From NCBI GenBank assembly GCA_009823395.1, contig CM020520.1, positions 3,324,501-3,388,500 on the forward strand: a stretch of 64,000 nt of DNA, in the 5' to 3' direction. This DNA comes from Thamnaconus septentrionalis (lineage: Eukaryota; Chordata; Actinopteri; Tetraodontiformes; Monacanthidae). Numbering within the stretch: the stretch's first letter is position 1; each line of letters starts with the position of its first letter. Below the pieces are notes generated by a model that did not search any database, was not told the DNA's origin, and saw only the letters and a program-made list of their open reading frames with translations. Below, one piece after another: positions 1-12,793 of this stretch. A program made the translations under genes and the position numbers.

Positions 1-1197
1 TAATTAAAAATTAATCTGATCTTTAGACAAAGTAAAAAAGACAAAGTTTTTTTTTTTTACTCTATTCAGGAGCTGAATGTAGATAATGTATCACCAATGT
101 AGATAATTCACCACCAGGACAAAATACCCTCTTTTATCTAAGCAGTTGTCTGGATTCAAGCTGCGTTTTTCTTCGTTGAACATTTCAGTCCCATAATTGT
201 TCAATAAGTCACAGTCAAATAAAGGCCTCTTCAAATGCGACTGAATGATTGCATTCCCGCCCCCCATACTCCCGCCAAGTAATTCAAGTTGTAAGAGTGC
301 CGCTGGATGATTGATAGGAGAAGGTGAATCGAAATGTAGCCAACAGGTACAAAGTCCTCCAGGGATAAAGTGATTGAATTTGAATTCAGGTTCAAATCTG
401 GGTGAACAAATTTGTCTACTGGAAGTTCTAAATCTTCTCTATTTGCAAATTTTTTTGCCATGTGGGTTTTGCATAGACAAAGTAGGAACTGAAACGAGGC
501 CACGTCTTCGATCACATCGACTCAGCTACACTTGAGGAGGTAGAGCTGTCTTTCATTGCAGCTGAGCACGGTTGAAGTCAGAGCACTTTGATTTACAGCA
601 CTGTTTAAAAGGGAATAAAAAAAAACAAAAACAAAACAACAACGTGGGCTGACGGAAGCTTAAATAATTGGATTTGTGCTTGTGCAAGAAACATGTAACG
701 TCCTTGGACGATAAATCTGGAGCAACTCGCCCATGACATGCACTTTAGATTCCAAACGATTAAAAGCCCCGACTGTCATCTCACTGGAGGTGATTGATCG
801 GTGCCTCTGCCGCCGCCGCAGCCGCGTGTGAACCGGTGCATTCACAGCGACGGCACAAATGCAGCGTACTTGTGCTTCTGCGCCGCCTTCAGAAACCAAC
901 ACATGCGTGTTTACCTTGGCGTGCCACTGAGCGCGGGGCGCTCTGACTCCTGGAGACGGAGCCTCGCCACCACCGTGTGCACGGCTAATGCTGCGTAGGG
1001 GAGTGTTGGGAGTGGGGAGAGTGGGGGCGGGTTCTTATTTCTTCTTCTTTTTTTTTTCTCCGAGGCTGCTGTGCAGTCGCTCGTGCAGCCGCTCTGCCTC
1101 TGCACTCTGCCATTAAATCGGCTGCGAGAAGCCGAGTGCATGAGCGTGTTGCGACCGCCAGCCAAGTGAAGTTGGACGTTTCATAGCTGGCGCTCCC

Positions 1198-1260
1198 TGC
1201 TTCCCTCCCTCCATCCCTCCCTCCATCCATCCATCCCTCCCTCCATCCATCCCTCCCTTC
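1198..1260 (+). repeat. (CCAT/CCCT)n tetranucleotide tract
   Basis: CCCTCCCTCCATCCCTCCCT-type polypyrimidine run with CCAT units. Confidence 0.85.
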
Positions 1261-2529
1261 CAGACGAGGGCTCACATCTTGCCGCTGAGAAGCCATTAAA
1301 CGGAATCACCCAGTAAATTTAATAATCCACAGAAGATAATACGCAAGCTCGATGTTTGGATGACGCCCCCCTCCCCCTCCTCCCTTCCCCACTTGCACCA
1401 TCAGCTTTGATTCGGGATTAAATGGAGTGTTTCTCCAGCTCGTCTGCTTTTGTTACTGTCATTCACGTAGTGCGGTGAATGAGTTATTGCATCTCCAGCG
1501 CTCCAGGACCATAAAGCCCTGACACAGAGCCGAGCAGCTCCTGGTTTGCCGTGGGTCTTTAGGCAGAACCGGGCTGTGATTTATGACAGAACGCAAATAA
1601 TTTATGCTGCATTTACGCAGTGGAGGGGGGGCAGACGACCGGCGAGCCAGATGTTGTTTTAGCGGTGGAGAGATGGATGGCAGACTTTAGGTGAGGTTGG
1701 CAGAGTTTGTCAGCAGCAATAGCTTAAGAGGACAACGCCTCCCCCAAGTTAAAGCGATTTGACCAGGAATTTACAACTCGACGTGAACGTGAACTCCCAA
1801 ACGTAAGCGGGAAGACACAAAGTCCACAGTCCATCTTGGAAATGGTTGAACAGACTGACGTGTGGGAGGGAATTCAGGTTTAGGGAGGAAAGAAACTCAA
1901 CAACATGGAGGTGAGCGTGTGGTCAATGTGTCCGATTCGGCATGTCGTAAATAATAAGCCGTTGCCATAGCAACATACACACACTGCCACGCCGCGTGCA
2001 ACACAGCTTGCTGCAGTTCCATTTGCGTCGCTCATTTGCTCTTCCTCTTTGTCGTCCAGCGGTTGACCTCCCATCTGCTCAAGTCAGCAGCTGCTGGAGT
2101 TACAGATCGTCTCTGCCAGAGCAGCCTGGTTTTTCAAGGCACAGACAATGTTGGAGGCTGACCTACCGACCCGAGCGCACAGAGGATGATGTCAAACGTG
2201 CAAAAATTCATCCAGCTTTCCGTTTAACACCTTCACCTTCATGAGAATCCAACATTGGGCCCTTCAGATGCAAACGGGAGGCGGGCCATCCGGACCCAGA
2301 GAGGTTTCTATACGCAGTATTGAGACCAAACTGCGGATGGACAACGTGTGTGAAATTTCAAAAATGCTTGTTGTCCTTCAAACAAAACCCAACTAAACCT
2401 AACAAGACATCAATTAAACGCCCGCTTGAATCCTGCAGCAGGGCAAAAAATCTGTCTCTCAGCCTCGACTGTCATTTTCCCTGAGCGCAGCAGCGTTGTT
2501 GCGTGTTTCCTTTGCCAATGCAGGCATGT

Positions 2530-2565
2530 ACACACACACACACGCACGCACACACACAGACACAG
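2530..2565 (+). repeat. (CA)n, impure
   Basis: CA repeat with CG and GA interruptions. Confidence 0.85.
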
Positions 2566-3550
2566 CTATTTTCTCTCACGGGTGCCTGTAAAGTTCTTGA
2601 GTTATGTTCCGCTCTCTCCCGGAGCTCCCTCAGCTGTAAGACAAAAAGCTAATCAAAGGCTCCTGCCTGCGGGGCAGGTAACCCTGGTATGAACTAAAAG
2701 AGAGAGTAATATCGTTCTATCACCGGCTGCCACAAGCCTCCTCCAGACCCTCCTCTCCTCCCCTCCCCCGCCTGGCTCTGAGAAAACATTAGCTCTTGCT
2801 GTATGGAAATTGGGGGGGAAAATTTCCTTTTAATGGGCTATTAGCGCAGAGCTCGCTCCCTCGTGCTATCCATCAGGCTTAAGCAACATATTTCACTTCC
2901 CCTGGAGGGGCTCGACGCTAACATTTAGTCTAGAGTTGAGGTTAGGGGTTGTTGAAATAATCTTGTGGGTGGGGCAGGGTTTAAATAATAATCGTTTATG
3001 GATATCAGAGATTGTCTTTATTGAATGCCCCTTTTAAAATACGAAAGAAGGATCGGAGGGATGAAAAAAATCACAAAAAACCTTCAGAGTGTTCATTTTT
3101 GATAATTGATTCAGGTCTAAAAATAAAGAATTAAACTGCAGAAGGAAAAAAAAAGGTTTTTCTTTACATTGCATATCATCAACTTGTCCAATCTTGCCGA
3201 ACTGAATCTTCAAAATCCACCCAACTGGTTTTAATACACAGATTTTCAAATGCACAGATCAAAACGTGTGTAATCACATTGTAGTTTTGGTCTTTGCCAG
3301 TTCCTCGCCACACCCTCTTTACATCCCCTCCCCTGACTTACAAATTAAAAGCCCCTGCGGCTGCTTCCCCAGCCCTCCCAAGCGGGTCGGAGGTGACAAG
3401 TAGCCTCCATCAACCTGGCAGTCACCCCGCCGCTATCTCCTCGCCCGCACACACTTGACACGCCGGCTGTGTGCGCACGGGGACATTTACACACCGTGGC
3501 AGTAATCTGCGGAAGGTGTGACCCAGTATTGTGTGTCTACTGGGGCTCCC

Positions 3551-3589
3551 TGTGTGTGTGTGCGTGTGTGTGCGTGTGTGCGCGCGTGC
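3551..3589 (+). repeat. (TG)n, impure
   Basis: TG/CG alternating tract. It forms an inverted pair with the CA tract at 3,735-3,762, 145 bp away, and alternating purine-pyrimidine sequence of this kind favours Z-DNA. Confidence 0.9.
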
Positions 3590-3734
3590 AATACCTGGTG
3601 TTAAACTGACAGTAAGCCCTCCTTCCTGGTGCGCCTCCGTCGGCAGCTTGGCCTCAGCGGGCCTCACCCCAACACAACCCTGCCCGAGGCTAATCCTGGT
3701 ATAACTCTCACTGGTGGTGAAGGCAGACAAACAG

Positions 3735-3762
<28 letters not shown>
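3735..3762 (+). repeat. (AC)14 microsatellite
   Basis: Pure AC run, the complementary partner of the TG tract at 3,551-3,589. Confidence 0.95.
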
Positions 3763-3765
<3 letters not shown>

Positions 3766-4510
3766 ATCTCTCCCCAACTAATACAGCAACACACAACATG
3801 CGGCGAGGATCCTCGGGAGTGAGGTGGGGGTTGAGGATGCACGGAGGCAGCGGTGGCAGGGTTAACACACGTGTGCGTCAGCGCCTTGGACCGCCACTCA
3901 ACACTTCCTCCATGTGCAGTGCCAAAACCCCCACAGGGTCGAGATTCTGCACACAATATGCACAAATAAACTGGATACGTGCCGCAGCCACTGTGGATTT
4001 GACATCGAGCAAAATAGGTTGGAGAGTGTTGCCGTCGCTCCATCGGATTTGACACCCTCAAAGGTACTTTGAGATTATTCAGAGTTCTACGCGCTGGAGC
4101 CGAGGACTGATCGCCGACAGGGGCTTTAATGGCACAAGGCCGTGGCTCCAGCTCGGAACAGTCGCAGCGCATCATCTTCAAGTCGTCTTGAAAGTCCATG
4201 AGGAGAAGTGAGGCGGCGACGGAGACGAGATGCGAGACGACCCGACGGCACCGTCTGCCGTCTGATTTAGAGGGGCGAAGATACGATGTCCTTCCACTGC
4301 TGGGCGCTTCAGCTTGCTGAAAATAAAGCGGCTGCCTGCACGTCTTCACTGAGGCCGGTGCTGAAATGCTGCAAAATTTGTGAAAAAAAAAAAAAAGAAA
4401 AGAAAAAAAGTCCATCCATATTCCTTGGAATTCAAGATATTCTTTGAGTGGACAGACAAACTATTTATTCTGATTAAATGCCGTCCGTCTACCTGGCTGA
4501 TTGTAGTTTT

Positions 4511-4528
4511 ATGCAAATTTATGCAAAT
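4511..4528 (+). promoter_or_regulatory. Tandem POU octamers
   Basis: Two perfect ATGCAAAT octamers at 4,511-4,518 and 4,521-4,528, exactly 10 bp apart (one helical turn). Octamers bind POU-domain factors such as Oct and Brn proteins. Confidence 0.45.
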
Positions 4529-4805
4529 GAGGCGAGGAAATGGACCGCTCTGCACAGTCACTGGCAGTCGGTCTGCATGCTTTAAAAAAAAAAAAAGGAA
4601 AAAATAAACGTAGAATTAAAAAGGGGTCATTGTGTCTTTGTAATTATTTTTTGGCTCAACCATTATTATAGTTGTTTGAGCATCTGGGTAGAAAAAAAAG
4701 AAATTAAAAAAACGAAATTAAAAATAGAATGTGCGAGTGAGCGGGTGACACCAGCATTCTCTAATGCAGCCGATGGAGATGGGATTTGGTTAGGAGGCGC
4801 CAATT

Positions 4806-4813
4806 ATGCAAAT
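4806..4813 (+). promoter_or_regulatory. POU octamer
   Basis: A perfect ATGCAAAT inside the near-palindrome CAATTATGCAAATTG. It is the third octamer within 300 bp. Confidence 0.35.
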
Positions 4814-5824
4814 TGTTTATCACTGGTTTGATAAAAAGGTATTAAAATCACAGGGAGCTCGCACAATCAAGTCCCATTTGACAACAGAAGCCTACCTGTG
4901 AACGTTTTTTTCCCTCCGCCTCCCATTTGTAAGTGCCGCTCGCGCGTTTGCAGTGCATTAGCACATTAGCTGATGCCCTGAAAGTCTGAGAGGAACTTTT
5001 AATGAGCATAAGAGAGTCATCCGCACCGTCTGGATGATCAGCAATCAGACGAAAGGAGGTCAGAGCTATTAGAACCTTTTGTCTCCCGACGCCAGTTGCT
5101 GGAAGGAACGGGCACGCAAGTTGTGGGATAAACAACAGCTGCCTACTGGAGTACAGCGCTGACTGAAGGGAGGCTCCGTCAAGGTTTCGAGAGATCAAAA
5201 TTGTCTAAATCTTAAATATCATTCAAAGGAACGTGTTCATTTTGTAGAAGGACGCGTGCAGAGGACGAAGAGTTGCCAGTTTGAGAATGTCGCGGCCTGC
5301 TGACAAGCCGCAAAGCCAAGGTGAGAAAAAAATCTCCAGATAAACTTTCTGATTTACCAAAGTGTGCACAACATCTCCGCGACTTGCTATTTAACTGCCA
5401 GGTGAAACTTACTCTCTGCAATTGCTCGAAAAGTCTTTTTTGTACGTAAAGCCAACATTCTTGTCATGCTACAGAGTTTTTGCTTAAATAAAGTTTTCAC
5501 CTTGCCTCGCATTCATCCCTGACATTCCTCCAGCTGTCGCCTGTATTGTACTGAACCTGCTGCCCTGTTTGTGTTGGCGTGTCTTTGCCAACCTTGCACA
5601 CCTTTTCAACTTTTATAACAAAGCAGTCGATCCCTGGGCAGAGCGGCCGAGGGATGACGCTACACCTTCGTCCCTCACGTTAGAAAGGCTACACTGCATG
5701 TATGTAGGTGGAGAATGCAGCATAAAGCCTGTAAAGTGCCTATTTATACATATGTGTAGCAGAGTAAATTGCTTCCTACATGTTTGCCTTGTCGAATGAA
5801 CCGGAGACATCACTTTTGACGCGT

Positions 5825-5851
5825 GCACACACACACACACACACACACACG
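5825..5851 (+). repeat. (CA)13 microsatellite
   Basis: Pure CA run preceded by GCGTG. Confidence 0.95.
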
Positions 5852-7135
5852 CACAAAAGTTAATATTCAGTGATAATGGTAGTTTTGATTGGACTGCCAC
5901 AGTAAATCTTTTTTTTTGTCTTCACACACTAAACCTTGAGGAAAATATTGGAAAACATTAGTCAACCTCCCGGCAATTACAAGCAGATGCAATTTTACAA
6001 CTGATTTACTTGTTTTACGCTTGTTGAGTCCGACTAAATTGGCTGCTATTTACTTTGGCAGCGGTGGATTTTTTTTTTTTACTATCACAATATCAAATGC
6101 ACATATTTATTTATTTGATTATTTTCCTTGTTTTGTTTTCACCCCCGTTCTTGCTCTCGCTCAGGAAGCGGGTGGGAGTCTGGGAGGAACATCTGCCGCT
6201 GGCTCTGCCAGGCCGTTGGCGGCTGGAGCTTTTGCCAAAGTCACTCCTCATGACACTAAAATAAATAAATAAATAAATAAAATCTGATGCGGCCAAAGCA
6301 GCATGTGACACCACGCGACGATGACTGGAGTGCTGCTTCTTCAATCAAACACCAAACACCAATCAAACCAGACGCACAGAGTATGTGAATGTAAACACGA
6401 CCTCTTGCCTCCTGCACGTTGCACTGAGAAGATCTTTTCCATGTTAAAGAGCCAATCAGCTCCTGAACGGCTTCTGCAGTTGTTTCCCTCTCCCGAGCGT
6501 CGCGCCTGCACAGGGACAGATGCAGCCGTCGGGTCCGTGGCAGCGGCACTTGGCAGCTCCGGCCGCTCTGACAGGCACCTAAACAGGCGTCCCGCAGCAC
6601 TTGATGGCCCGCCGTCGCCGCCCCTGTCGCCGTGCCCGGTGCTGGGTGCGGTCTGCTGTCCAGTTTGGTGCCAGCTCCATGTGCCCCCGGCAGCTAACAG
6701 TTAAACGGTGTGGCTCTGCTCCACGCCAGCAACCCTCTGCCCCTTATGCTCAGTCATATGCCAAATGATCTGCATCAGCTAAGAGTTGAATTTGTTGTTT
6801 TTTGTTTGGGAGGCGTATTCATGGCCAGATCTCCTCTCATCAATGTGACGGACAGTGCGCTGCAAAACTGAACTTGACCCAACAGAAATAAGTTCATGCA
6901 GCTGACTAGCAGGAAAATTGGATTGAGTACAGAAAATCCACACATTTCTGAAAAATAATAACATCATCGACATAAAAGAGTGTTGCCAGTCGATGGCATG
7001 CTGCAGCTACAGAGGCGCAAACATCCAGATGCAGCCTTCGCTTGTTTGCTGAAACGACTTTCAACTGTTTGACTGCGATGTGCAAACCAAGTCTCGGGTC
7101 GAAGGCAAAACATGAGCAAGAGCATCGTCTCCCCA

Positions 7136-7160
7136 AACTCCTGCAGGAGCTGCAGGAGTT
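7136..7160. repeat. Short perfect inverted repeat
   Basis: Arms AACTCCTGCAG and CTGCAGGAGTT are perfectly complementary with a 3-nt spacer. It could extrude as a small hairpin; no terminator role is implied. Confidence 0.6.
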
Positions 7161-7221
7161 GAACTGTTGAACAAGAACGGACATTTGTTTTTAATAAACT
7201 AACATTTGTATATAATTCAAA

Positions 7222-7235
7222 CCAGGAGGGGGCAG
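7222..7235 (+). promoter_or_regulatory. CTCF-like site
   Basis: CCAGGAGGGGGCAG matches the CTCF core CCASYAGRGGGCR except for G at the pyrimidine position. The motif is on the plus strand. Confidence 0.35.
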
Positions 7236-8031
7236 TGGGGAGGAGGGTGTGAACCGACCTCAACTAAAAGTTGGCCAGTGACTTGGGGCCGGGGAGGATG
7301 GAAGTTGTCGCTGCCGCTGCCATCTGTCAGTGTTTCACACTGTTTCCCTGCCAGTCAGCCGCCAACAAAGCCGGCTGGAAGGTCCGACCACCGATGAAAT
7401 AACTGACTGTGGAGCAAGAACTCATCTACAAAGATAATTCAGAGAAAAAACAAAAAACAAAACTAACCGTAACCCTAAGTAACAGAGAGCATCAATAAAG
7501 GCATGGACTCTTTTTGTTCAATTAAAATGTCACAAATGAAATTTATCCACATGTTTCCTGAACAGACTTGAACCCTGAAGAAGTAAACTTTCCTGAGCGT
7601 TTCAACTGTGACCAGAATCCTGCTTTATTATTATTATTGTTTATTCTTCACAGTATCAATCCATCTCGCTTCCTGCATGAGGTCCAAACAGGGGACTAAC
7701 AGCAGTCAGCAGCAGGGCTGTATGGCCTCTGCTCTATACGGCCTCAGCTGGGTGTTATCTAAATTGCCGTGGCGGCGATCCCGACCCACCCTGCACTCTC
7801 TCTGAGGACGCCGCTGCCGCAGATTGGCGCTGATGGCGGTGAAAAGAGGGGTGGGGGGGGGAGTCGCTGCTGAGTGCATGTTATGACGGCGCGACGGTCG
7901 GGATGCAGGTTGGGAGGGTGGGAGGGCTTTTTGTAAATGGCGCGGACAGATGGAGGGGATTTAACCTCAAATTGGGTGTAATCTGTCCCCTTTTTCTCCA
8001 GGGCCAAATAGGACAAAGTGGAGGAAACCAC

Positions 8032-8066
8032 CTCGACTCGACTCGACTCAACTCAACTCGACTCGG
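8032..8066 (+). repeat. Pentanucleotide (ACTCG/ACTCA)7
   Basis: Seven five-base units, ACTCG and ACTCA, in alternating blocks. Confidence 0.9.
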
Positions 8067-8890
8067 CCTGCGAGCTCCTGGCTCGGTATTTTCCGACACG
8101 TGGACAAAGCAGAGCGGCGCCTGGTGGCTCTGCTTTATGTTCGCCTCGTGTGAACAAATTGACCATTTCGGGGGGAGTTTTAGGGGAAGTCAGATGAGAG
8201 CAAATCCAGTAAAGGACATCTGGGTGACACTTGAGGGGACGATATCGCAGCGTCTGCACTCTGTTTGCCACGCTGCACTTGTCATATTAGACTCTCGTTG
8301 CTGGAAAAACTCCTCCGTCGGAGAGTTTTTGAAGAGGCTTTTATTGTTTGTTTGTTTGAAAGTCCCGAGATAACTCAAGCTCCCACTGACGGAAGCCGTT
8401 TCTGTTTTTCTTTGCGTTTTCAAGGTGTAGCCCGTGATCCTGCACGGCCCCTCGACGGTGTCAAGCACATTACGCAGCCGTGTGCCATCGGAGTGGACGG
8501 ACAGAGCCGAGAACCTTTTTCCCCTCCGCTGCTCCAGTCGACTGCCGTGGTCGCGACTGAAACAAAGCCGGTGCGGTTGCCATGGCTTATTGACGTGAAG
8601 GAGTGAAAGAGAGGTACTTTATGAGTCTGGTTTAAAAGGCAAAGCCATCGACTGTTCAGTCGATGACAAGAACAAGGCGACCTCGAGGCTCTTTTCATGT
8701 AAAAAAGAGAAAACTGAGGTAAATTTCACTTTGCTGTTTTTGCTTGCGAGGATTTTTCCTCTCTCTCTGTCAATTTGGGTGGGAAATCTTGTCAGTGCAG
8801 CTAAAAGTATCAAAAAAAGATAAAAGGAGGATTTCACTGATTAATGCTTTTAAAATAAACCCCATTTTCCCGCGGAATCCTTTTCTGAAT

Positions 8891-8892
<2 letters not shown>

Positions 8893-8942
<50 letters not shown>
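8893..8942 (+). repeat. (GA)25 microsatellite
   Basis: A pure GA run of 50 bp ending at AGTGCGG. Confidence 0.95.
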
Positions 8943-8944
<2 letters not shown>

Positions 8945-11104
8945 CGGCATTTGCTTTGACCATACAACAAAAAAATATTTCCCCCCCTGCTGCCTGTGGT
9001 CCGGCTGCGTCAATAATTCATCGAGGCGCTTTATCCCTTTCCTCGACATCACCCTCGTCTGCACTCAGCGGTGGGAGCAGGGCTGCCGCAGCTCTGATGC
9101 ATTCTTAATGCTATTTATGAGTCTTAGTGACAGCGGTGTCGGCGCCGGGGCCGAAGGTCCGGCTGAAAATATTCTGCACACCTCGTCCGCCGGCCAACAA
9201 ACACTTGTGTTGTTGTTGTTTTGTTTTTTTTACTTTTCAAACTGATTGTTTGTATGAAGTGAACACCGACAAAAGAGCTAAAAACATGCCGCCACGTCGC
9301 GGAGCTGCTCGGCTTCTCCCCCTGCTGGTTAATTATCTCCTCCTGCAACCCGTCAACTTTCTCTTCCCACAGACGTCGTCCTGCACCGCAGCAGCAGTGC
9401 AGGGGAGAGAATGGCCTTAGCAGGGAGATGGAGGACATTAAATATTGATGAACATTCTCCTGCAGCACCTCAGATATTTCTTTTTTTTTTTTTTTTTGGG
9501 CGGCACAACCGACAGAAAAACACCGCTGGGTGGCCGAGGCGCAGAGTTTTTCATTAGTGAAAACTGGATTAACTTTTCTGGGCTGAGGTCACTGTCATAC
9601 TTTGTGTTTCCACTATTTTGTTGCTCCCTGGGCTGGAGTTACCTGTCGGGGTCCTGTTTGCAAACCACAGCCACAGAGCCCAGAACAAGACATTGGATGA
9701 TTTGCCACGGATATGAGAGACACAGTTACCATCGCAGAGGCTTCAATAGTCAAACCAGGCAAAATATCAATGCACTGACAGCGACGGACAACAGGAAACT
9801 GTCCAGGCAGAATTGAAAGATGACCACAGCCAGCGTGATTAGACTTGACGGCTGCAGGCTCTGCAGGGACACACAAGACAGAGGCTCTCGCGCCGCCACA
9901 AATGGCCAGGATGCATCAGGAGCATCAAGCCTTGAGCTGAAAATTGCCACCTCTTCCATTTGCATTTTGATGTGTCCGCCTGGAGGAGGCCCTCAAAACT
10001 CTCATTGCGGCTCCATCTTACCGTCTTGCAGCTGCAGCATGCGGGTACGCACTCGCAACACAGCGCCGGGGAAGATACGCTGCGGCCCCAGGCGGCTTGT
10101 GAGCAGACAGACCTCGGAAAACAGCAAGAAAGAGGCGGGAAAACCTGCAAGATCTTATATTTGCAGACATTTAACTTTGCCGCATCGATTGGCAAAATCT
10201 GCCTCCTCCCATGTTGCAGCCAACCTGCAGTCATTCAATGAAGACCACAGAACCGTAGACGAAGACCAGACCAGAAGCGGCACCTACGGTAATTTGGACA
10301 CAACCGTTGTCACTGGAGGGATTCGTGTGGGTGTCGCAGTCGCAGCAGTTTTTCTTACAAAACCTGCAAAAAGGAGCGTAAAAAACGTCTCCAAAGGCTG
10401 AAGAAATTGTCTTGCTGTCATCCCGACGGTCTGTGGCAAGACTGTAAACACAAATGCAACCTCTGTTTTCCTTTGTTTGCTTGCTGCAGAGTTGTTAGTG
10501 CTGTTCTTTCTCATTACTAAGCCCACTGTTGTCACACACACTATCAAATGCGTGGTGATTCTGCGCGTGTGTGGCTGGAATGCAGCGAGGAGAGAAGCAG
10601 GGCTGAGATCTCCAGGTGGGTAAGGGGTGAGTAAGGGGTGAGTGGCTGCGGCTCTCAGCCGCATACAGATCAGAGGCGCAGAGACACAGCAGACGGTATG
10701 GAAATGTTGGCAGATCTCAGATTTTCCGAGGGCAGCCGAGGAAAATACAAGCGGAATGAAAAATTCCTCTTCCTCCTGTCTGTCTTCTGCAGCGGTTTCT
10801 CCTTTTTAAGGGTGGCAGAGAAGTGTAAGCCCCGAATTCCAGGCCTGATTTGGAAGTCTGGAGGTCTTTGCAGTTGCGGTTGGAGGAATGAGAAATGAGC
10901 AGGACGTCTGGTTCTGAGGGATGTTAGTGGGAGAGTTGGAGACTCTTTACAGAGGTCAGCAACAAGCACTTACCTCGGCCGACTGATCTGCCATGATTTA
11001 CCAAATGTTTTGGAGACAGTGTGTACTGCGGCGCACCCCCGCCAGTGGCCCTTTTTGTTCAGTTGCTGATCAGAAGTTTTTTTTTTGCCATTTTTGTTGA
11101 CATT

Positions 11105-11245
11105 TGCTGGGTTTCCATGACCGGTAGAATTAGAAAAACTGGTCATGGAAACAGCTGAACTTGGAAAAACCTCTCAAATATGGCGAAAAGGTTGTGAGGT
11201 GGTTTTTCACACGTATCCATATATCCAAGTGTCATGGAAACACTT
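11105..11245. mobile_element. MITE-like repeat with inverted GTTTCCATGAC motifs
   Basis: GTTTCCATGACCGGT (11,111-11,125) and ACTGGTCATGGAAAC (11,138-11,152) form a 15-bp stem with one mismatch and a 12-nt loop. A third copy, GTCATGGAAAC, lies at 11,231-11,241 in the same orientation as the second arm. Terminal and subterminal TTTCCAT/ATGGAAA repeats of this kind are typical of short non-autonomous DNA elements in fish. No transposase or clear target duplication was seen, so the boundaries are approximate. Confidence 0.4.
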
Positions 11246-12606
11246 TGTACTTACACGTCAGCGGACGTGAGGTACAGGGTCATGTGACCAGGTCACTGAC
11301 CAGTGAAAATGGCGTGATTAGATAAAAATATAAGAACCATTCTTGACAGCAAACAAAAGCAAACATAATTCTCATAAATCTCACAGGACGACATTTGACG
11401 AGAATTACGGCCGATGCGCTTCGCACCATTCACAGAGGCACAGAGGACACACCTTTTGTATGTTGTTCAATAAATTCAATTCACTTCAATTCTAGTATGG
11501 GGGGGGGCAAACAGATGACATGTCCACCTACAAAAAACGAACAAAAAAAACAAATTGATGAATTCTGGAATTCTATTAAGAAGGATTTCTAACGTTGTTT
11601 GTTCAATGAGGGACAAACATAGAATCTTTAAGCTTCCATTCAGGTGTATGTGATTACAGGGCAGTGCTGTTCTGCTCCACCATCAACAGCTAATCTGTAT
11701 TGTCCAATAAATCTGGAGCAAAAAACAGAAAACAAAACAACAGACAGACTCCACCAAAGTCTCTTCACAAAGTTCTGGGAATAATTATAATTTCTCCCGC
11801 TTTGGCAACTTTGGCAAACTCCAGTGTTGTTTTTTATGCCGCTGCGTGTTATTCTGAGCTCACCTGCGTCACTGTGTGTAATATAAATAATTGTCACACA
11901 CAATTAAGGCAGAAATGTCAGCGAGTTTGGTTGTAGCCAAGAAAAGAACCTGCCCCCCCCCGCAGCAGCGGCGTTTCCCAGGTAACGGCACGGCTGCTGA
12001 AGAGCCCGACCTTTACTCCCACCTCGCTGTGGCGGCAAGTCCCAAAGTCAGAGTCGACACGTTGTTTTGCTCAAGTTCCAACTTTAATTGTTTGAATCAT
12101 CTGTTTTCGTTTTCTTTTTGTGATTTTGCGATCATGCTTGGTGGTGTTAGAGGTGGTTAATGAGGGAGTATGCTGCCAAAAGAGCTGAGAGTTAATTCAA
12201 GTCTTTCAACAAGCGTCTTAACTGTGATGGAACATTGTTAAAAGTTGTTTCGCCCAGTAACTGCAGCACAGAATGTTTGAGGCGCGTCAGAAGTTTTTTT
12301 TTAAGTTGTTTTTCTTGTAAAATTGCGAAGCTGTGCTCATATTTTCTTTTGATTTTTCACCTTTTGATAAAATGGAAGGAAAAAAAAGCAGCTTTGGTTG
12401 TATGAATTAAAAGCTCACATTTTAATCAGACTCCACAAAGGCAGCATGAACGAGGATGTGTTTTCATGTCTTTTTATTTCAGTCGGTGTTATTGAATTAC
12501 TTTATTTTGCTGTGATGAAATACACTTTAAAATGAATAGAGAAATAATTGGGTCAAAGGTAACGAAAAAGAAAAACCCACCTGAGAGCCGTGAGCTGAAG
12601 CGGAAA

Positions 12607-12759
12607 CACCTGGCGAGGCAGCGTGCAGGTAATCAGGTCAAACTGCAGCAGTTGTGAAATGTGACTGATTTAAGGCTCCACACCTGGACCAGAGTTCACA
12701 CCTGCATAACGAGCTCCAGCCGCCAGCTGCACACTGGTCGCCCCATTCCAGGCCAGTTG
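12607..12759. promoter_or_regulatory. E-box cluster
   Basis: Six CANNTG sites in 153 bp: CACCTG at 12,607, 12,681 and 12,699; CAGCTG at 12,724; CAGTTG at 12,649 and 12,754. About 0.6 would be expected by chance. CACCTG/CAGCTG boxes are typical targets of bHLH activators and ZEB/Snail repressors. A TATA-like motif follows. Confidence 0.4.
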
Positions 12760-12782
12760 GTGGGTGGGCTGCTCAGGCCAGA

Positions 12783-12793
12783 ATATTTAAAGG
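12783..12793 (+). promoter_or_regulatory. TATA-like motif
   Basis: ATATTTAAAGG lies 25 bp downstream of the E-box cluster. Together they could form a compact promoter reading to the right, but no open frame or transcript start can be supported from sequence. Confidence 0.2.

Larger units (their letters stand above)
1..3500. other. Noncoding background, little recognised
   Basis: Mostly unique AT/GC-mixed sequence. There is a near-duplicate of about 20 bp at 75-94 and 95-112 (AATGTAGATAAT-n-CACC), the CCAT tract at 1.2 kb and a CA tract at 2.5 kb. Open frames are short and lack family features. Confidence 0.6.
4830..8890. other. Noncoding background
   Basis: Unique sequence with a CA tract (5.8 kb), (AATA)n at 6,259-6,283, a CTCF-like site at 7.2 kb, the inverted repeat at 7.14 kb and the pentamer tract at 8.03 kb. 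I see no gene. Confidence 0.6.

Noticed and set aside
3422..3868. 148-codon minus-strand frame
   Set aside because: It crosses both the TG and the CA tract, giving Thr-His and Val-Cys runs that stay open by repeat structure.
3708..4415. 235-codon minus-strand open frame, the longest in the window
   Set aside because: It runs through the CA tract at 3.73 kb (Val-Cys run) and an A-run, has no domain, and its composition is unlike coding DNA.
9820..10401. 193-codon plus-strand frame
   Set aside because: No recognisable domain or splice context; a 131-codon frame on the other strand overlaps most of it, as expected in stop-poor DNA.
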